From Paracoccaceae bacterium (lineage in GTDB: Bacteria > Pseudomonadota > Alphaproteobacteria > Rhodobacterales > Rhodobacteraceae), in assembly GCA_007695345.1 (NCBI GenBank), contig REDZ01000074.1, positions 1 through 50,825 on the forward strand: DNA of 50,825 nucleotides. The letters are read 5' to 3'. Below, piece by piece: positions 35,716-44,935 of this stretch. Made by a program: the position numbers and the translations under genes. Each line of letters opens with the position of its first letter. Positions within the stretch are counted from its first letter, which is position 1. The notes under the pieces were generated by a model, which was not told where the DNA came from, did no database searches, and saw only the letters and a program-made list of their open reading frames with translations.

Positions 35716-36636
35716 ATGGGCATGTCGAGCAGGGCAGCCCCCCGGATATGTGTGCTCAAGGGCGGACTCTCGGCAGAGCGCGAGGTGTCGTTGTCCTCGG
35801 GGCAGGAATGCGCCAAGGCGCTGCGGGTGGCAGGCTATGAGGTGATCGAACTGGACGCGCGCGGCGATGTCGTGCAGCGCCTGGTCGAGATTGCACCCGA
35901 TATCACCTTCAACGCATTGCATGGCCGCTTTGGCGAGGATGGCTGCATTCAGGGCATCCTGGAATGGTTGCGGTTGCCCTACACGCATTCGGGCGTGCTG
36001 GCCTCGAGCCTGGCGATGGACAAGGAACGCTCGAAAGCGGCCTTCGTGGCTGCCGGGTTGCCAGTGGTGCCGTCGCTGCTGGCGGGCAAGGCGCAGGTCA
36101 TGGCCGCGCATGTGATGGACCCGCCCTATGTGGTCAAACCCAATAATGAGGGGTCATCAGTCGGCGTCTATCTGGTGCATGAAGCCGCGAACGGCCCGCC
36201 GCAACTGGGCAAGGAGATGCCCGAAGAAGTGATGGTCGAGGCCTATGCGCCAGGTCGCGAGTTGACCACGACGGTCATGGGCGACCGTGCGCTGGGCGTG
36301 ACCGATATCCTTACCGATGGCTGGTATGATTACGATGCGAAATACAAGCCCGGCGGCTCGCGCCATGTGCTTCCCGCAGATATCCCGCCCGAGATCGAGG
36401 CCGCCTGTCTGGATCATGCGCTGCGCGCCCATCGCGCGCTGGGGTGTCGCGGCGTGTCGCGCACCGATTTCCGCTGGGACGAGGCGCGCGGGATCGACGG
36501 TCTGATCCTGCTCGAGGTCAACACCCAGCCCGGCATGACCCCCACATCGCTTTCGCCCGAACAGGCCGCGCATTGCGGGCTGAGTTTTGCCGATTTCTGC
36601 CGCTGGATGGTGGAGGATGCCTCGTGCGACCGCTAG
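35716..36636 (+). CDS. ddl: D-alanine--D-alanine ligase
   Basis: ATP-grasp enzyme of 306 aa forming the D-Ala-D-Ala dipeptide. Motifs are VLKGGLSAEREVSLSSG near the N-terminus, HGRFGEDGCIQGILEW, PYVVKPNNEGSSVGVYLV (ATP grasp), and the metal site LLEVNTQPGMTPTSLSPEQA (in parts). ATG 35716 is chosen for its distance from GAGG; GTG 35710 and ATG 35722 are alternatives. Its end overlaps the ftsQ start, so the two are translationally coupled. The gap to murB is 48 bases. Confidence 0.95.
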   Translation: MGMSSRAAPRICVLKGGLSAEREVSLSSGQECAKALRVAGYEVIELDARGDVVQRLVEIAPDITFNALHGRFGEDGCIQGILEWLRLPYTHSGVLASSLAMDKERSKAAFVAAGLPVVPSLLAGKAQVMAAHVMDPPYVVKPNNEGSSVGVYLVHEAANGPPQLGKEMPEEVMVEAYAPGRELTTTVMGDRALGVTDILTDGWYDYDAKYKPGGSRHVLPADIPPEIEAACLDHALRAHRALGCRGVSRTDFRWDEARGIDGLILLEVNTQPGMTPTSLSPEQAAHCGLSFADFCRWMVEDASCDR

Positions 36637-37886
36637 ACCCGCGCCACGATGCATATGACGATGATGCCGATGTGCCCGGCGACGCGCCGGTTTCGGCGGT
36701 GACGGATACCCGCAGCTTCTGGGATCATCTGGGCGCCACGCGGGCCGAGGAATACGCTGCCGAGGATATCCTGCCGCACCCGCCAGCGCCAGTCACGCCG
36801 TCCGACCCACTGCCCCATGAGGATGAGGTCTTTCCGCTGACCGACATGCCCGGCACGGCCTCGGGAAGTCTGAATGATGTGCTGCAAGCGCATGACCACG
36901 ACCTGACCGCCACGCTGGATGAGGGCGCACCGCAAAATTCGGTCAGCCCCTATGCGCTGTCCGCCGGGCAGGCGATGGGTCATGACGCGATGCCGGACCC
37001 ACCAGTGGCCCCCTTTGCGGCCGTGGCCCCGCAGGGGCGCAAGCGGCGCGCGGGCACCAGCCGCATGCGCTACAGAATGCAGCGCATCTGGCTGACACCC
37101 TTCTACCGGCGCGCGATAAAGCTGGGAACGCCTGTCGCCGCCATGGCCCTGGCGCTGGGGCTCTATTTCAGCAATGCCGAACGCAGCGCCGCCTTTGCTG
37201 CCGGGGTCGAGGCGATCCACACGGCCTTTGTGGAGCGCCCCGAATTCATGGTCACCACGCTGGAACTGCCCCGGACCGCGCCCGAACTGGAACCCGCACT
37301 GCGCGAGAAGCTCGAGGCAGAGCTGCCGCAATCCACCTTCCGGCTGGATCTGGATGATCTGCGCCGCAAGGTCGAGGAACTGGACTGGGTGCGCACTGCC
37401 GATCTGCGGCTGAAATCGGACGGCGTGCTGTCCGTGACACTGACCGAACGTGTGCCCGCGATCCTGTGGCGCTCTGGCGCAGGGTTGGAGCTGCTGGATG
37501 CCGAGGGCGTGCGCGTGGCCCTTGTCGCGCATCGCGGTGTGCGCGCTGATCTGCCGCTGGTCGCAGGGCAGGGCGCGGATGCGCATGTCGCCGAGGCGCT
37601 GGAGCTTCTGGATGCCGCGGCACCGCTGGGCGACCGCCTGCGCGGGCTGATCCGTATGGGAGAGCGGCGCTGGGATGTCGTGCTGGACCGCGACCAGCGC
37701 ATCCGCCTGCCGGAAACTGGCGCGCTGTCGGCGCTGGAACGCGTGATCGCGCTGGATCAGGCGCAGGACCTGCTGGCGCGCGATCTGATCGTTGCCGACC
37801 TGCGCGACCCGGCCCGTCCGGTTCTGCAAATCAGCGAAGGGGCAATGGATACCCTTCGCGCCATTCGTTCTCAGTCACGGGAGTAA
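36624..37886 (+). CDS. ftsQ: Cell division protein FtsQ with a long acidic N-terminal extension
   Basis: Inner-membrane division protein of 420 aa. The single membrane segment is at about 166-184 (KLGTPVAAMALALGLYF), followed by the POTRA domain from about 205 (MVTTLELPRT ... LDWVRTADLRL) and the FtsQ/beta domain to the end. It links FtsB/FtsL to the septal synthase. The start is GTG at 36624, with GGAGG eight bases upstream, overlapping ddl by 13 bases. The N-terminal 160 residues are cytoplasmic, Asp/Pro/Ala-rich and probably disordered (DAYDDDADVPGD, HPPAPVTPSDP), much longer than in the usual protein of about 250-310 aa. Codon use and frame are continuous, so this is a real extension or insertion, not a gene error. 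Confidence 0.9.
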   Translation: MRPLDPRHDAYDDDADVPGDAPVSAVTDTRSFWDHLGATRAEEYAAEDILPHPPAPVTPSDPLPHEDEVFPLTDMPGTASGSLNDVLQAHDHDLTATLDEGAPQNSVSPYALSAGQAMGHDAMPDPPVAPFAAVAPQGRKRRAGTSRMRYRMQRIWLTPFYRRAIKLGTPVAAMALALGLYFSNAERSAAFAAGVEAIHTAFVERPEFMVTTLELPRTAPELEPALREKLEAELPQSTFRLDLDDLRRKVEELDWVRTADLRLKSDGVLSVTLTERVPAILWRSGAGLELLDAEGVRVALVAHRGVRADLPLVAGQGADAHVAEALELLDAAAPLGDRLRGLIRMGERRWDVVLDRDQRIRLPETGALSALERVIALDQAQDLLARDLIVADLRDPARPVLQISEGAMDTLRAIRSQSRE

Positions 37887-37893
37887 GCCGCAA

Positions 37894-39228
37894 ATGATCG
37901 ATCCCTATGCCTCTCAGCGTGCCATGCGGCAATTGCGCAGTGCGGCCATGCAGCGCAGCGTGATCGCGGTGCTGGATATCGGCACCTACAAGATCGCAGC
38001 CCTTGTCCTGAAGCTCGACCCCGAGCAGGCCGGCGCGCGCCACCCCGGCATCGGCAACATGGCGGGGCAGGCGGGGTTTCGCGTCATCGGTGCGGGAACC
38101 ACGCGGTCGCGCGGCGTGCGCTTTGGCGAGGTCAGCGCCATGGCCGAAACCGAAGGTGCCATCCGCACGGCCCTGCAGGCCGCGCAGAAGATGGCGCAGA
38201 TGCGCGTCGATCATGTGGTGGTCAGCCTGTCAGGGGGCAATCTGCGGTCCTACGGGCTGGCTGGCGAAGTCGAGGTCGAGGGCGACACTGTGGCCGAGAA
38301 TGACATCGCCCGCGTGATGGCCGCCGCCGAGATGCCCGATTTCGGCACAGGGCGCGAGGTGCTGCATGCCCAGCCGATCAATTTCGCGCTCGACCATCGC
38401 ACCGGCCTTTCGGACCCGCGCGGCCAGACCGGCCAGCGACTGGCCTGCGACATGCATCTGGTGACGGTCGATACCAGCCTGATCCACAATATCTGCAACT
38501 GCGTGAAGCGCTGCGATGTCGAACTCTCGGGCATCATGTCCAGCGCCTACGCCGCGGGCATGTCGGCGCTGGTCGAGGATGAGCAGGAACTGGGTGCCGC
38601 CTGTGTCGATCTGGGGGCGGGTACGTCCAGCGTGTCGGTCTTCATGAAGAAACACATGATCTATGCCGATACGGTTCGCATGGGTGGCGCGCATGTGACC
38701 TCGGACATCGCCAAGGGGCTGCGGATTGATCACGGCATGGCCGAGCGGATCAAGACCGTGCATGGCGGGGTGCAGGCCACATCCATGGATGATCGCGAGA
38801 TGATCGCGCTCTCGGGCGACTCTGGCGATTGGGACAAGGATCGCCGAACAGTCAGCCGCGCAGAGCTGATCGGCATCATGCGCCCCCGGATCGAGGAAAT
38901 ACTGGAAGATGTGCGCGCGCGGCTGGAATCAGCAGGGTTCAACCATCTGCCCAGCCAGCAGGTGGTGCTGACGGGTGGCGGTGCGCAGGTGCCGGGGATC
39001 GACGGGCTCGCGGGCCGCATCTTTGGCCAGCAGGTCCGGCTGGGCCGTCCGGTGCGCGTGCGCGGGTTGCCGCAGGCGGCCTCGGGGCCGGCATTTGCCG
39101 GCACGGTCGGGCTGAGTCTGCTCGCGACGCATCCGCAGGATGAGTGGTGGGATTTCGATTTGCCGGTTGAAAGTTACCCCGCGCGGTCGCTCAAGCGCGC
39201 GGTGAAATGGTTCAGGGACAACTGGTAG
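37894..39228 (+). CDS. ftsA: Cell division protein FtsA
   Basis: Actin-like protein of 444 aa that tethers FtsZ to the membrane. ATPase motifs are VLDIGTYKIAALVLK at about 26-40, LGAGTSSVSVF in phosphate 2, and VLTGGGAQVPGIDGLA in the adenosine site. The 1C domain insert is present (DHVVVSLSGGNLRSYGLAGEVE). The C-terminus RSLKRAVKWFRDNW is the amphipathic membrane-targeting helix. ATG 37894 follows GGGAGTAAGCCGCAA; it starts 7 bases after the ftsQ stop. ftsZ follows 185 bases later with its own upstream region. Confidence 0.95.
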   Translation: MIDPYASQRAMRQLRSAAMQRSVIAVLDIGTYKIAALVLKLDPEQAGARHPGIGNMAGQAGFRVIGAGTTRSRGVRFGEVSAMAETEGAIRTALQAAQKMAQMRVDHVVVSLSGGNLRSYGLAGEVEVEGDTVAENDIARVMAAAEMPDFGTGREVLHAQPINFALDHRTGLSDPRGQTGQRLACDMHLVTVDTSLIHNICNCVKRCDVELSGIMSSAYAAGMSALVEDEQELGAACVDLGAGTSSVSVFMKKHMIYADTVRMGGAHVTSDIAKGLRIDHGMAERIKTVHGGVQATSMDDREMIALSGDSGDWDKDRRTVSRAELIGIMRPRIEEILEDVRARLESAGFNHLPSQQVVLTGGGAQVPGIDGLAGRIFGQQVRLGRPVRVRGLPQAASGPAFAGTVGLSLLATHPQDEWWDFDLPVESYPARSLKRAVKWFRDNW

Positions 39229-39413
39229 CCCCAAAATCTGGCGAATCTGTCGAGACTCGGCGGAAATCCGCAAAAAAATACCGAGATATGGGTCGGAAAA
39301 GTGACTTTTTTGATGACCTCTGCCCTTAACATCTGTAGGATTCCAAGAAAAATAGGCATCTGACGCGCAACAGACTTCTCGGGCGTCGGCGAAAGAGAGA
39401 GGCGGAGCGAGCC
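39229..39413 (+). promoter_or_regulatory. ftsA-ftsZ intergenic region with stacked dyads
   Basis: The gap holds two nested inverted repeats: CTCGG/CCGAG (39256-39260 with 39281-39285) around GCGG-AAAT-CCGC (39260-39271), followed by an A7 tract, and a separate AAAAGT-G-ACTTTT palindrome (39297-39309) running into T6. No open frame is plausible. The separation from ftsA and the AT-rich palindromes suggest an ftsZ promoter/operator region, but no clear -35/-10 pair can be fixed by eye. Confidence 0.4.
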
Positions 39414-41081
39414 ATGGCACTGAACTTTACAGAGACATCGCAGCACGAAGAGCTTGCGCCCCGGATCACCGTTTTCGGTGTTGGCGGCGCCGGGGGCAAT
39501 GCGGTCAACAACATGATCCAGAAACAGCTTGAGGGCGTGGAATTTGTTGTTGCCAACACGGATGCACAGGCCCTGCAGCAAAGCAGCGCGCCCGGCCGCA
39601 TCCAGATGGGTGTCAAGATCACTGAAGGTCTGGGCGCAGGTGCGCGCCCCTCGGTCGGGTCCGCCGCAGCCGAAGAGACGATCGAGGAAATCATCGATCA
39701 TCTGGCCGGGTCGCATATGTGCTTCATCACGGCAGGCATGGGTGGGGGCACCGGCACCGGCGCGGCCCCGATCATCGCACAGGCCGCGCGCGAGTTGGGC
39801 GTGCTGACCGTGGGTGTCGTGACCAAACCCTTCCAGTTCGAAGGCGCCAAGCGCATGCGCCAGGCCGAAGACGGGGTCGAGGCACTGCAGAAGGTGGTCG
39901 ATACGCTGATCATCATTCCGAACCAGAACCTGTTCCGTCTGGCCAATGAGCGCACGACCTTTACCGAAGCCTTCGCCATGGCCGATGATGTGCTGTATCA
40001 GGGCGTCAAGGGTGTGACCGATCTGATGGTGCGCCCCGGTCTGATCAACCTCGATTTCGCCGATGTGCGCGCCGTGATGGACGAAATGGGCAAGGCCATG
40101 ATGGGCACGGGCGAGGCCGAGGGCGAGGATCGCGCGATCCATGCCGCCGAAAAGGCAATTGCCAACCCGCTCCTGGACGAAATCAGCCTGCATGGCGCGC
40201 GCGGTGTGCTGATCAACATCACCGGCGGCTATGACCTGACCCTGTTCGAACTGGATGAGGCCGCAAACCGCATCCGCGAAAAGGTGGACCCGGAGGCGAA
40301 TATCATCGTGGGCTCGACCCTCGATCCCGATATGGAAGGCATGTTGCGGGTGTCGGTTGTGGCAACAGGCATCGATGTGCAGGCCGATACGGCTGCCCCC
40401 GAAGTGCCCCGCCGCAGCATGGTCGAGCCTGTGCGCCCGACCATGACCGAGCGTCCCGCGCCCGAACCGGCAGCGGAGCCCGAACCCGCTGTCGCACGCG
40501 CGCCCGAACCTGTGCGCGAGCAAACTGCCGCGCGCGCGGCCCCGGCAGAGCCCGAGCAACAGACCCTGTTCGAACGCCCGGCCGCTGCCGCGCCAGAGCC
40601 TGCCTATCGCACACAGGCCCCTGCGGCGCGCGCGCCGCAGCCGCGCTTTACCCCGGTCGCCCAGCGGCGTGAACCGCAGATGGATGACGACGGGTTCGAC
40701 ATTGACGAGGTGTTGCCCGAGCCACAGCATCAGCCCGAGGCGCAGTTCACGGCCCCACGTCGCCCGGCCCCCGGAACCCCGTCGCCCGCAGCGATCGAGC
40801 GGTTGCAACGCGCCGTGTCCAAGGCACCTGAGCATGGGAATTCCCGTGCCCCACGCCCGGTCCATGCCCCGGCCCAGCCGCAGCCCGAGCGTGAGGCGGA
40901 AAGAGGCTCTCGCTTCGGCTTTGGCTCGTTGATCAGCCGGATGGCAGGGCATGGGAACGAACAGGCCAGCCCTGCGCGCCGCGCCACACCGCCCGTGTCG
41001 CATTATGACGAGGATCCGGCACCAGAGGCATCGGATGAGCGTATCGAAATTCCCGCCTTTCTGCGCAGGCAGGCGAACTGA
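39414..41081 (+). CDS. ftsZ: Cell division protein FtsZ
   Basis: Tubulin-like GTPase of 555 aa that forms the Z ring. The G-box [10 protein letters not shown] is at about 110-119, the T7 loop [15 protein letters not shown] in the middle, and the tubulin-like C-domain runs to about 320. A long Pro/Ala/Glu-rich linker (about 320-540) and the conserved terminal peptide [12 protein letters not shown] follow; long linkers are usual in alphaproteobacteria. ATG at 39414 follows GGCGGAGCGAGCC. A strong intrinsic terminator follows the gene. Confidence 0.97.
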   Translation: MALNFTETSQHEELAPRITVFGVGGAGGNAVNNMIQKQLEGVEFVVANTDAQALQQSSAPGRIQMGVKITEGLGAGARPSVGSAAAEETIEEIIDHLAGSHMCFITAGMGGGTGTGAAPIIAQAARELGVLTVGVVTKPFQFEGAKRMRQAEDGVEALQKVVDTLIIIPNQNLFRLANERTTFTEAFAMADDVLYQGVKGVTDLMVRPGLINLDFADVRAVMDEMGKAMMGTGEAEGEDRAIHAAEKAIANPLLDEISLHGARGVLINITGGYDLTLFELDEAANRIREKVDPEANIIVGSTLDPDMEGMLRVSVVATGIDVQADTAAPEVPRRSMVEPVRPTMTERPAPEPAAEPEPAVARAPEPVREQTAARAAPAEPEQQTLFERPAAAAPEPAYRTQAPAARAPQPRFTPVAQRREPQMDDDGFDIDEVLPEPQHQPEAQFTAPRRPAPGTPSPAAIERLQRAVSKAPEHGNSRAPRPVHAPAQPQPEREAERGSRFGFGSLISRMAGHGNEQASPARRATPPVSHYDEDPAPEASDERIEIPAFLRRQAN

Positions 41082-41113
41082 TCCTGCGTCATCATCACAA
41101 CATGTAACGGATG

Positions 41114-41137
41114 AAAGCCAGCACAGCTGGCTTTTTT
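41114..41137 (+). terminator. Rho-independent terminator of ftsZ
   Basis: AAAGCCAGC (41114-41122), ACA loop, GCTGGCTTT (41126-41134) and a run of T through 41137 form a textbook terminator 33 bases after the ftsZ stop. It ends the division transcript and separates it from lpxC. Confidence 0.92.
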
Positions 41138-41225
41138 CCATTTAAGACAAGCGCTTGCAGCGGCTTCTTCGAGGCTGGCAAATCTCTGCCTTCCAGGGCT
41201 GGATTTGTTACATTCAGGTCACAAT

Positions 41226-41253
41226 CTGTGAATTGCTGTATATGTCATCACAG
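41226..41253. promoter_or_regulatory. Dyad in the lpxC upstream region
   Basis: CTGTGA (41226-41231) and TCACAG (41248-41253) are exact inverted copies 16 bases apart, 53 bases before the lpxC start codon, in an AT-rich interval containing TTGCTGTATATG and GTTAAC. The spacing does not fit Crp/Fnr (6-bp spacer). Possibly a promoter operator; the protein is unknown. Confidence 0.3.
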
Positions 41254-41306
41254 GTTAACTACCCGTCCAAAGCGCGAGGGTCGCGCGCTGCGATGATGTG
41301 GGTGAC

Positions 41307-42227
41307 ATGCAGACGACGCTATCTTCTGACCGGCAAGTAACCGGCACTGGGCTACATTCGGGTGCATTGGTGCGCATGGTGCTGCGCCCGTCTGCGCCGG
41401 ATACGGGGATCGTGTTTCGTCGCGTGGACTGCCCCCCTGGCCGCAACGCGATTGCTGTCAGCCCGGCCAACTGGGTCGAGGCGAGCCTGTGCACCGTCTT
41501 GCGCAACGCGCATGACGTGCAGATCAGAACAGTCGAGCATCTGCTGGCCGCGTTGCATGGCTGCGGTATTCATAACGCGCTGATCGAGATTGACGGGCCG
41601 GAAGTGCCCATACTTGACGGCAGTGCTGCCCCCTTTGTCGCGCATATCCTTGCCACGGGGCTGCGGCGGCAGGACGCGCCGCTGAATGTGGCGCGTATCC
41701 TCAAACCGGTGGAGGTCAGCCGCAATGGTGCCGTGGCGCGGTTGCTGCCCGCGTCGTCTTTGCAGATTGCGTTCGAAATAGATTTTGATGATGCTGCCAT
41801 CGGGCATCAGGCGCGGGCGTTTGACATGGCCAACGGGGCCTTCCTGCGCGAACTCAGCGATTGCCGGACCTTCTGCCGCCGCGCGGATGTCGAGACGATG
41901 CGGCAGAATGGTCTTGCGCTGGGCGGTACGCTGGATAACGCCGTGGTCTTTGACGGCGGGCGCGTTCTGACCCCCGGTGGTTTGCGTCGCCCGGATGAGC
42001 CTGTTCGTCACAAGATGCTCGATGCAATGGGCGATCTGTATGTGATGGGCCGACCCCTTGTCGGGCGCTATGAGGGCGTTCGCGCAGGTCATGCGCTGAC
42101 GGGGTTGTTGTTGCAAAAACTCTGCGCCACACCCGATGCCTACGAGATCGTGACCTGCGATCTGCCGCAGCGCATTCGCCTGCCGGGCGCCGGGATCAGC
42201 CTGCGCGATCTGCCCCTGTCGGCGTGA
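41307..42227 (+). CDS. lpxC: UDP-3-O-acyl-N-acetylglucosamine deacetylase
   Basis: Zinc enzyme of 306 aa for the first committed step of lipid A synthesis. The opening MQTTLSSDRQVTGTGLHSG, TVEHLLAALHGCGIHNA (zinc His region), EVPILDGSAAPFV, the insertion motif RTFCRR, and KMLDAMGDLYVMG with GHALTGLLLQKL (last zinc/catalytic residues) are all family sites. ATG 41307 gives the usual MQTTL start; the GTG at 41298 would add three residues. It is upstream of bamD, giving a small envelope unit after the ftsZ terminator. Confidence 0.95.
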   Translation: MQTTLSSDRQVTGTGLHSGALVRMVLRPSAPDTGIVFRRVDCPPGRNAIAVSPANWVEASLCTVLRNAHDVQIRTVEHLLAALHGCGIHNALIEIDGPEVPILDGSAAPFVAHILATGLRRQDAPLNVARILKPVEVSRNGAVARLLPASSLQIAFEIDFDDAAIGHQARAFDMANGAFLRELSDCRTFCRRADVETMRQNGLALGGTLDNAVVFDGGRVLTPGGLRRPDEPVRHKMLDAMGDLYVMGRPLVGRYEGVRAGHALTGLLLQKLCATPDAYEIVTCDLPQRIRLPGAGISLRDLPLSA

Positions 42228-42327
42228 CCCGGTCAAAACCGGCCATGCCCTTGCAAAAGGCGTTTTGCGCGCCGGATTTTTCTGTGATACGAGGTCCCTG
42301 AGACGTCGAGGCATGGGGTGGCAGGAC

Positions 42328-43182
42328 ATGATTTCAAAGGCTGGTATCAGGCGTTTGGGGGCTGTCTTTGCCGTGCTTGGCGCAACGGCCATGCTGGCGG
42401 CCTGCAACCGTGATCAAGGGCCGGATCAATCGCTTACGGGCTTCTCGGCAGAAGAGATTTTCCAGCGCGGCGAGTTCGAGCTTGAAACCTCGAACAGGAC
42501 CTCACGTTCACTGCGTTATTTTCAGGAAGTCGAGCGGCTTTATCCCTTTACCGAGTGGTCGCGCCGCGCATTGATCATGCAGGCCTATGCCCATCACCGT
42601 GCGCGCGAGTTCGAGGAAAGCCGCGCCGCCGCGCAGCGCTTCCTCGATACGTATCCGAATGATGAAGAAGCGCCCTATGCCACATATCTGCTGGCCCTTT
42701 CCTTTTACGACCAAGTGGATGAGGTCGGGCGCGATCAGGGCGTGACCTTTCAGGCGCTCCAGCAACTGCGCCGCGTGATCGAGCAGTATCCCGAAAGCGA
42801 ATACACCCGCTCGGCGATCCTGAAATTCGAGCTGGCCTTTGACCATCTGGCCGCGAAGGAAATGGAAATCGGGCGCTTCTACCTGTCGCGCGGTAATTAC
42901 AACGCCGCCGTCAACCGCTTCCGTGTCGTGGTCGAGGATTTCCAGACATCGACCCACACGCCCGAGGCGCTGCACCGGCTGGTCGAGGCTTATCTGCGGT
43001 TGGGCCTGCGCGATGAGGCGCAGACCGCCGGCGCCATTCTCGGCTATAATTTCGAGGCCAACCCCTTCTACGCCGATACCTTCCGTCTGCTGCAGGGGCA
43101 GGGCCTGACGCCAGAGGCGCAGGGCGAAGAAGGCTGGCTGGCCCGGATCTACCGGCAGGCCGTCCGTGGCGACTGGATCTAG
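42328..43182 (+). CDS. bamD: Outer membrane protein assembly factor BamD
   Basis: Lipoprotein of 284 aa, a TPR subunit of the BAM complex that inserts outer-membrane barrels. Signal and lipobox: AVFAVLGATAMLAAC, with lipidated Cys at about 27. TPR sequence includes EIFQRGEFELET, RYFQEVERLYPFTEWSRRALI, RQGVTFQALQQLRRVIEQYPES and AKEMEIGRFYLSRGNYNAAVNRF (each in part). Start is taken at ATG 42328 because it puts the signal at the N-terminus; ATG 42313 is possible. It is followed by recN after 39 bases. Confidence 0.93.
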   Translation: MISKAGIRRLGAVFAVLGATAMLAACNRDQGPDQSLTGFSAEEIFQRGEFELETSNRTSRSLRYFQEVERLYPFTEWSRRALIMQAYAHHRAREFEESRAAAQRFLDTYPNDEEAPYATYLLALSFYDQVDEVGRDQGVTFQALQQLRRVIEQYPESEYTRSAILKFELAFDHLAAKEMEIGRFYLSRGNYNAAVNRFRVVVEDFQTSTHTPEALHRLVEAYLRLGLRDEAQTAGAILGYNFEANPFYADTFRLLQGQGLTPEAQGEEGWLARIYRQAVRGDWI

Positions 43183-43221
43183 GCGGGGTTCGCGCAAACA
43201 GGCAAGGAGCTGAGTGCGCGA

Positions 43222-44883
43222 ATGCTGCTGGCGCTCGATATCCGGGACATGCTGATCATCGACCGGCTGGAACTGCGTTTCCAGCCGGGTCTGAACGTGC
43301 TGACAGGTGAAACCGGTGCGGGCAAATCGATCCTGCTGGATGCGCTGGGCTTCGTGCTGGGCTGGCGCGGGCGTGCCGATCTGGTGCGCATGGGGGCCGC
43401 GCAAGGCGAGGTCGTGGCGGAATTTGCCCTGTCCCCCGACCATCCGGCGCAGGCCGTGTTGCAAGAGGCGGGGTTTGCGCCGGGTGACACGCTGCTGTTG
43501 CGCCGCATCAATACCAGTGACGGGCGCAAGACCGCTTATGTCAATGATCGCCGCGCCTCGGGCGAGTTGCTGCGCAGCCTGTCGGATCGGCTGGTGGAAC
43601 TGCATGGCCAGCAGGATGATCGCGGGCTACTGAACGCGCGCGGGCATCGTGTTCTGCTGGATGATTATGGCGCGCTAGGCGACAAGCTCGCTGCCTGCCG
43701 CGCAGCCTGGCGGGGCCTGAGCGCGGCGCGCAAGGCGCATGAGGAAGAACAGGCGCGGCTGGCAGAGATGGCCGCAGAAGAGGATTTCCTGCGCCACGCG
43801 GTCGCGGAACTGGACGATCTGGCGCCCGAACCCGGCGAAGAAGTCACGCTGGACACAAGGCGCCGCCAGATGCAGGCGGCAGAGCGTTTGCGTGGTGATA
43901 TCGCCCGCGCGCAAGCCGCATTGTCCGAGGACGGGGCCGAACGGCTGCTGATGGATGCCACCCGCTGGCTGGACGGCGCGGCCGAGGGGCTGGACGGCGC
44001 GCTGGATCCTGCCCTGGCTGCGCTGGGCCGCGCGATGGATGCACTGGGAGAGGCGCAGCAGGGCATCGCGGATTGCACCGATCTGCTCGACTTTCATCCC
44101 GGCGCACTGGAAGAAGTGGAGGACCGCCTGTTCGCCCTGCGCGGGCTGGCGCGCAAGCATTCGGTACTGCCCGATGATCTGGGCACCCATGCCGACACGC
44201 TGCGCGCCCGGCTGGAGCGTCTGGACAATGGCGCGCGCACCCTGACCGCGCTCGCGCGGGACGAAGCCGAGGCGCAAGCCACCTATGACGCCGCCGCCGC
44301 CACACTGACCGAGGCGCGGGGGCAGGCGGCAACGCGCCTCGATACGGAGATGGCGCAGGAACTTGCCCCACTAAAGATGGAACGCGCAGTGTTTCAGACC
44401 ATCATCGCGCCCGCCCCGCCGGGGCCGGACGGGGTGGATGCCGTCCGCTTCGAGGTGGCGACCAATCCGGGCGCACCCTCGGGGCCGCTCTCCAAGATCG
44501 CCTCGGGCGGGGAATTGTCGCGCTTTTTGTTGGCGCTCAAGGTCTGTCTGGCGGGCGGGACAAGCGGGCTGACCATGATCTTTGACGAGATTGACCGCGG
44601 CGTGGGTGGTGCGACTGCCGATGCCGTCGGCCGTCGCTTGCGCGCATTATCGGATGCGGCGCAACTGCTGGTTGTCACGCATTCGCCGCAAGTGGCCGCG
44701 ATGGGCCAGCATCATTGGCGGGTGTCCAAACATGTCGCGCAGGACACCACCCTGTCGCGCGTTGCGCCGCTTTCTGCCGATGAGCGGATTGAAGAGATTG
44801 CAAGAATGCTGTCGGGTGATACGATCACGGATGCCGCGCGCGCTGCAGCGTCCGATCTGCTTGGGGCCGGGCAGCGATTGTAA
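43222..44883 (+). CDS. recN: DNA repair protein RecN
   Basis: SMC-like ATPase of 553 aa for double-strand-break repair. Walker A GETGAGKS at about 29-36, a coiled-coil middle (about 165-350), signature IASGGELSRFLLALK, Walker B TMIFDEIDRGVGG and the D-loop/H-loop region LLVVTHSPQVAA. The start is ATG 43222. Upstream only one half of a LexA box is seen, so SOS control is not supported here by the sequence. It ends the cluster of bamD-recN. Confidence 0.95.
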   Translation: MLLALDIRDMLIIDRLELRFQPGLNVLTGETGAGKSILLDALGFVLGWRGRADLVRMGAAQGEVVAEFALSPDHPAQAVLQEAGFAPGDTLLLRRINTSDGRKTAYVNDRRASGELLRSLSDRLVELHGQQDDRGLLNARGHRVLLDDYGALGDKLAACRAAWRGLSAARKAHEEEQARLAEMAAEEDFLRHAVAELDDLAPEPGEEVTLDTRRRQMQAAERLRGDIARAQAALSEDGAERLLMDATRWLDGAAEGLDGALDPALAALGRAMDALGEAQQGIADCTDLLDFHPGALEEVEDRLFALRGLARKHSVLPDDLGTHADTLRARLERLDNGARTLTALARDEAEAQATYDAAAATLTEARGQAATRLDTEMAQELAPLKMERAVFQTIIAPAPPGPDGVDAVRFEVATNPGAPSGPLSKIASGGELSRFLLALKVCLAGGTSGLTMIFDEIDRGVGGATADAVGRRLRALSDAAQLLVVTHSPQVAAMGQHHWRVSKHVAQDTTLSRVAPLSADERIEEIARMLSGDTITDAARAAASDLLGAGQRL

Positions 44884-44935
44884 GGTGCCCGGACAAGACA
44901 CCGAAAATCAACGAAACGACGAGGGAACGATCATC

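Noticed and set aside
36444-36623. Extended ftsQ start inside ddl
   Set aside because: The added residues come from the ddl sequence in another frame; GTG 36624 with GGAGG upstream explains the start better.
43188-43202. LexA box before recN
   Set aside because: GTTC-N7-CAGG matches only one half of GTTC-N7-GTTC.
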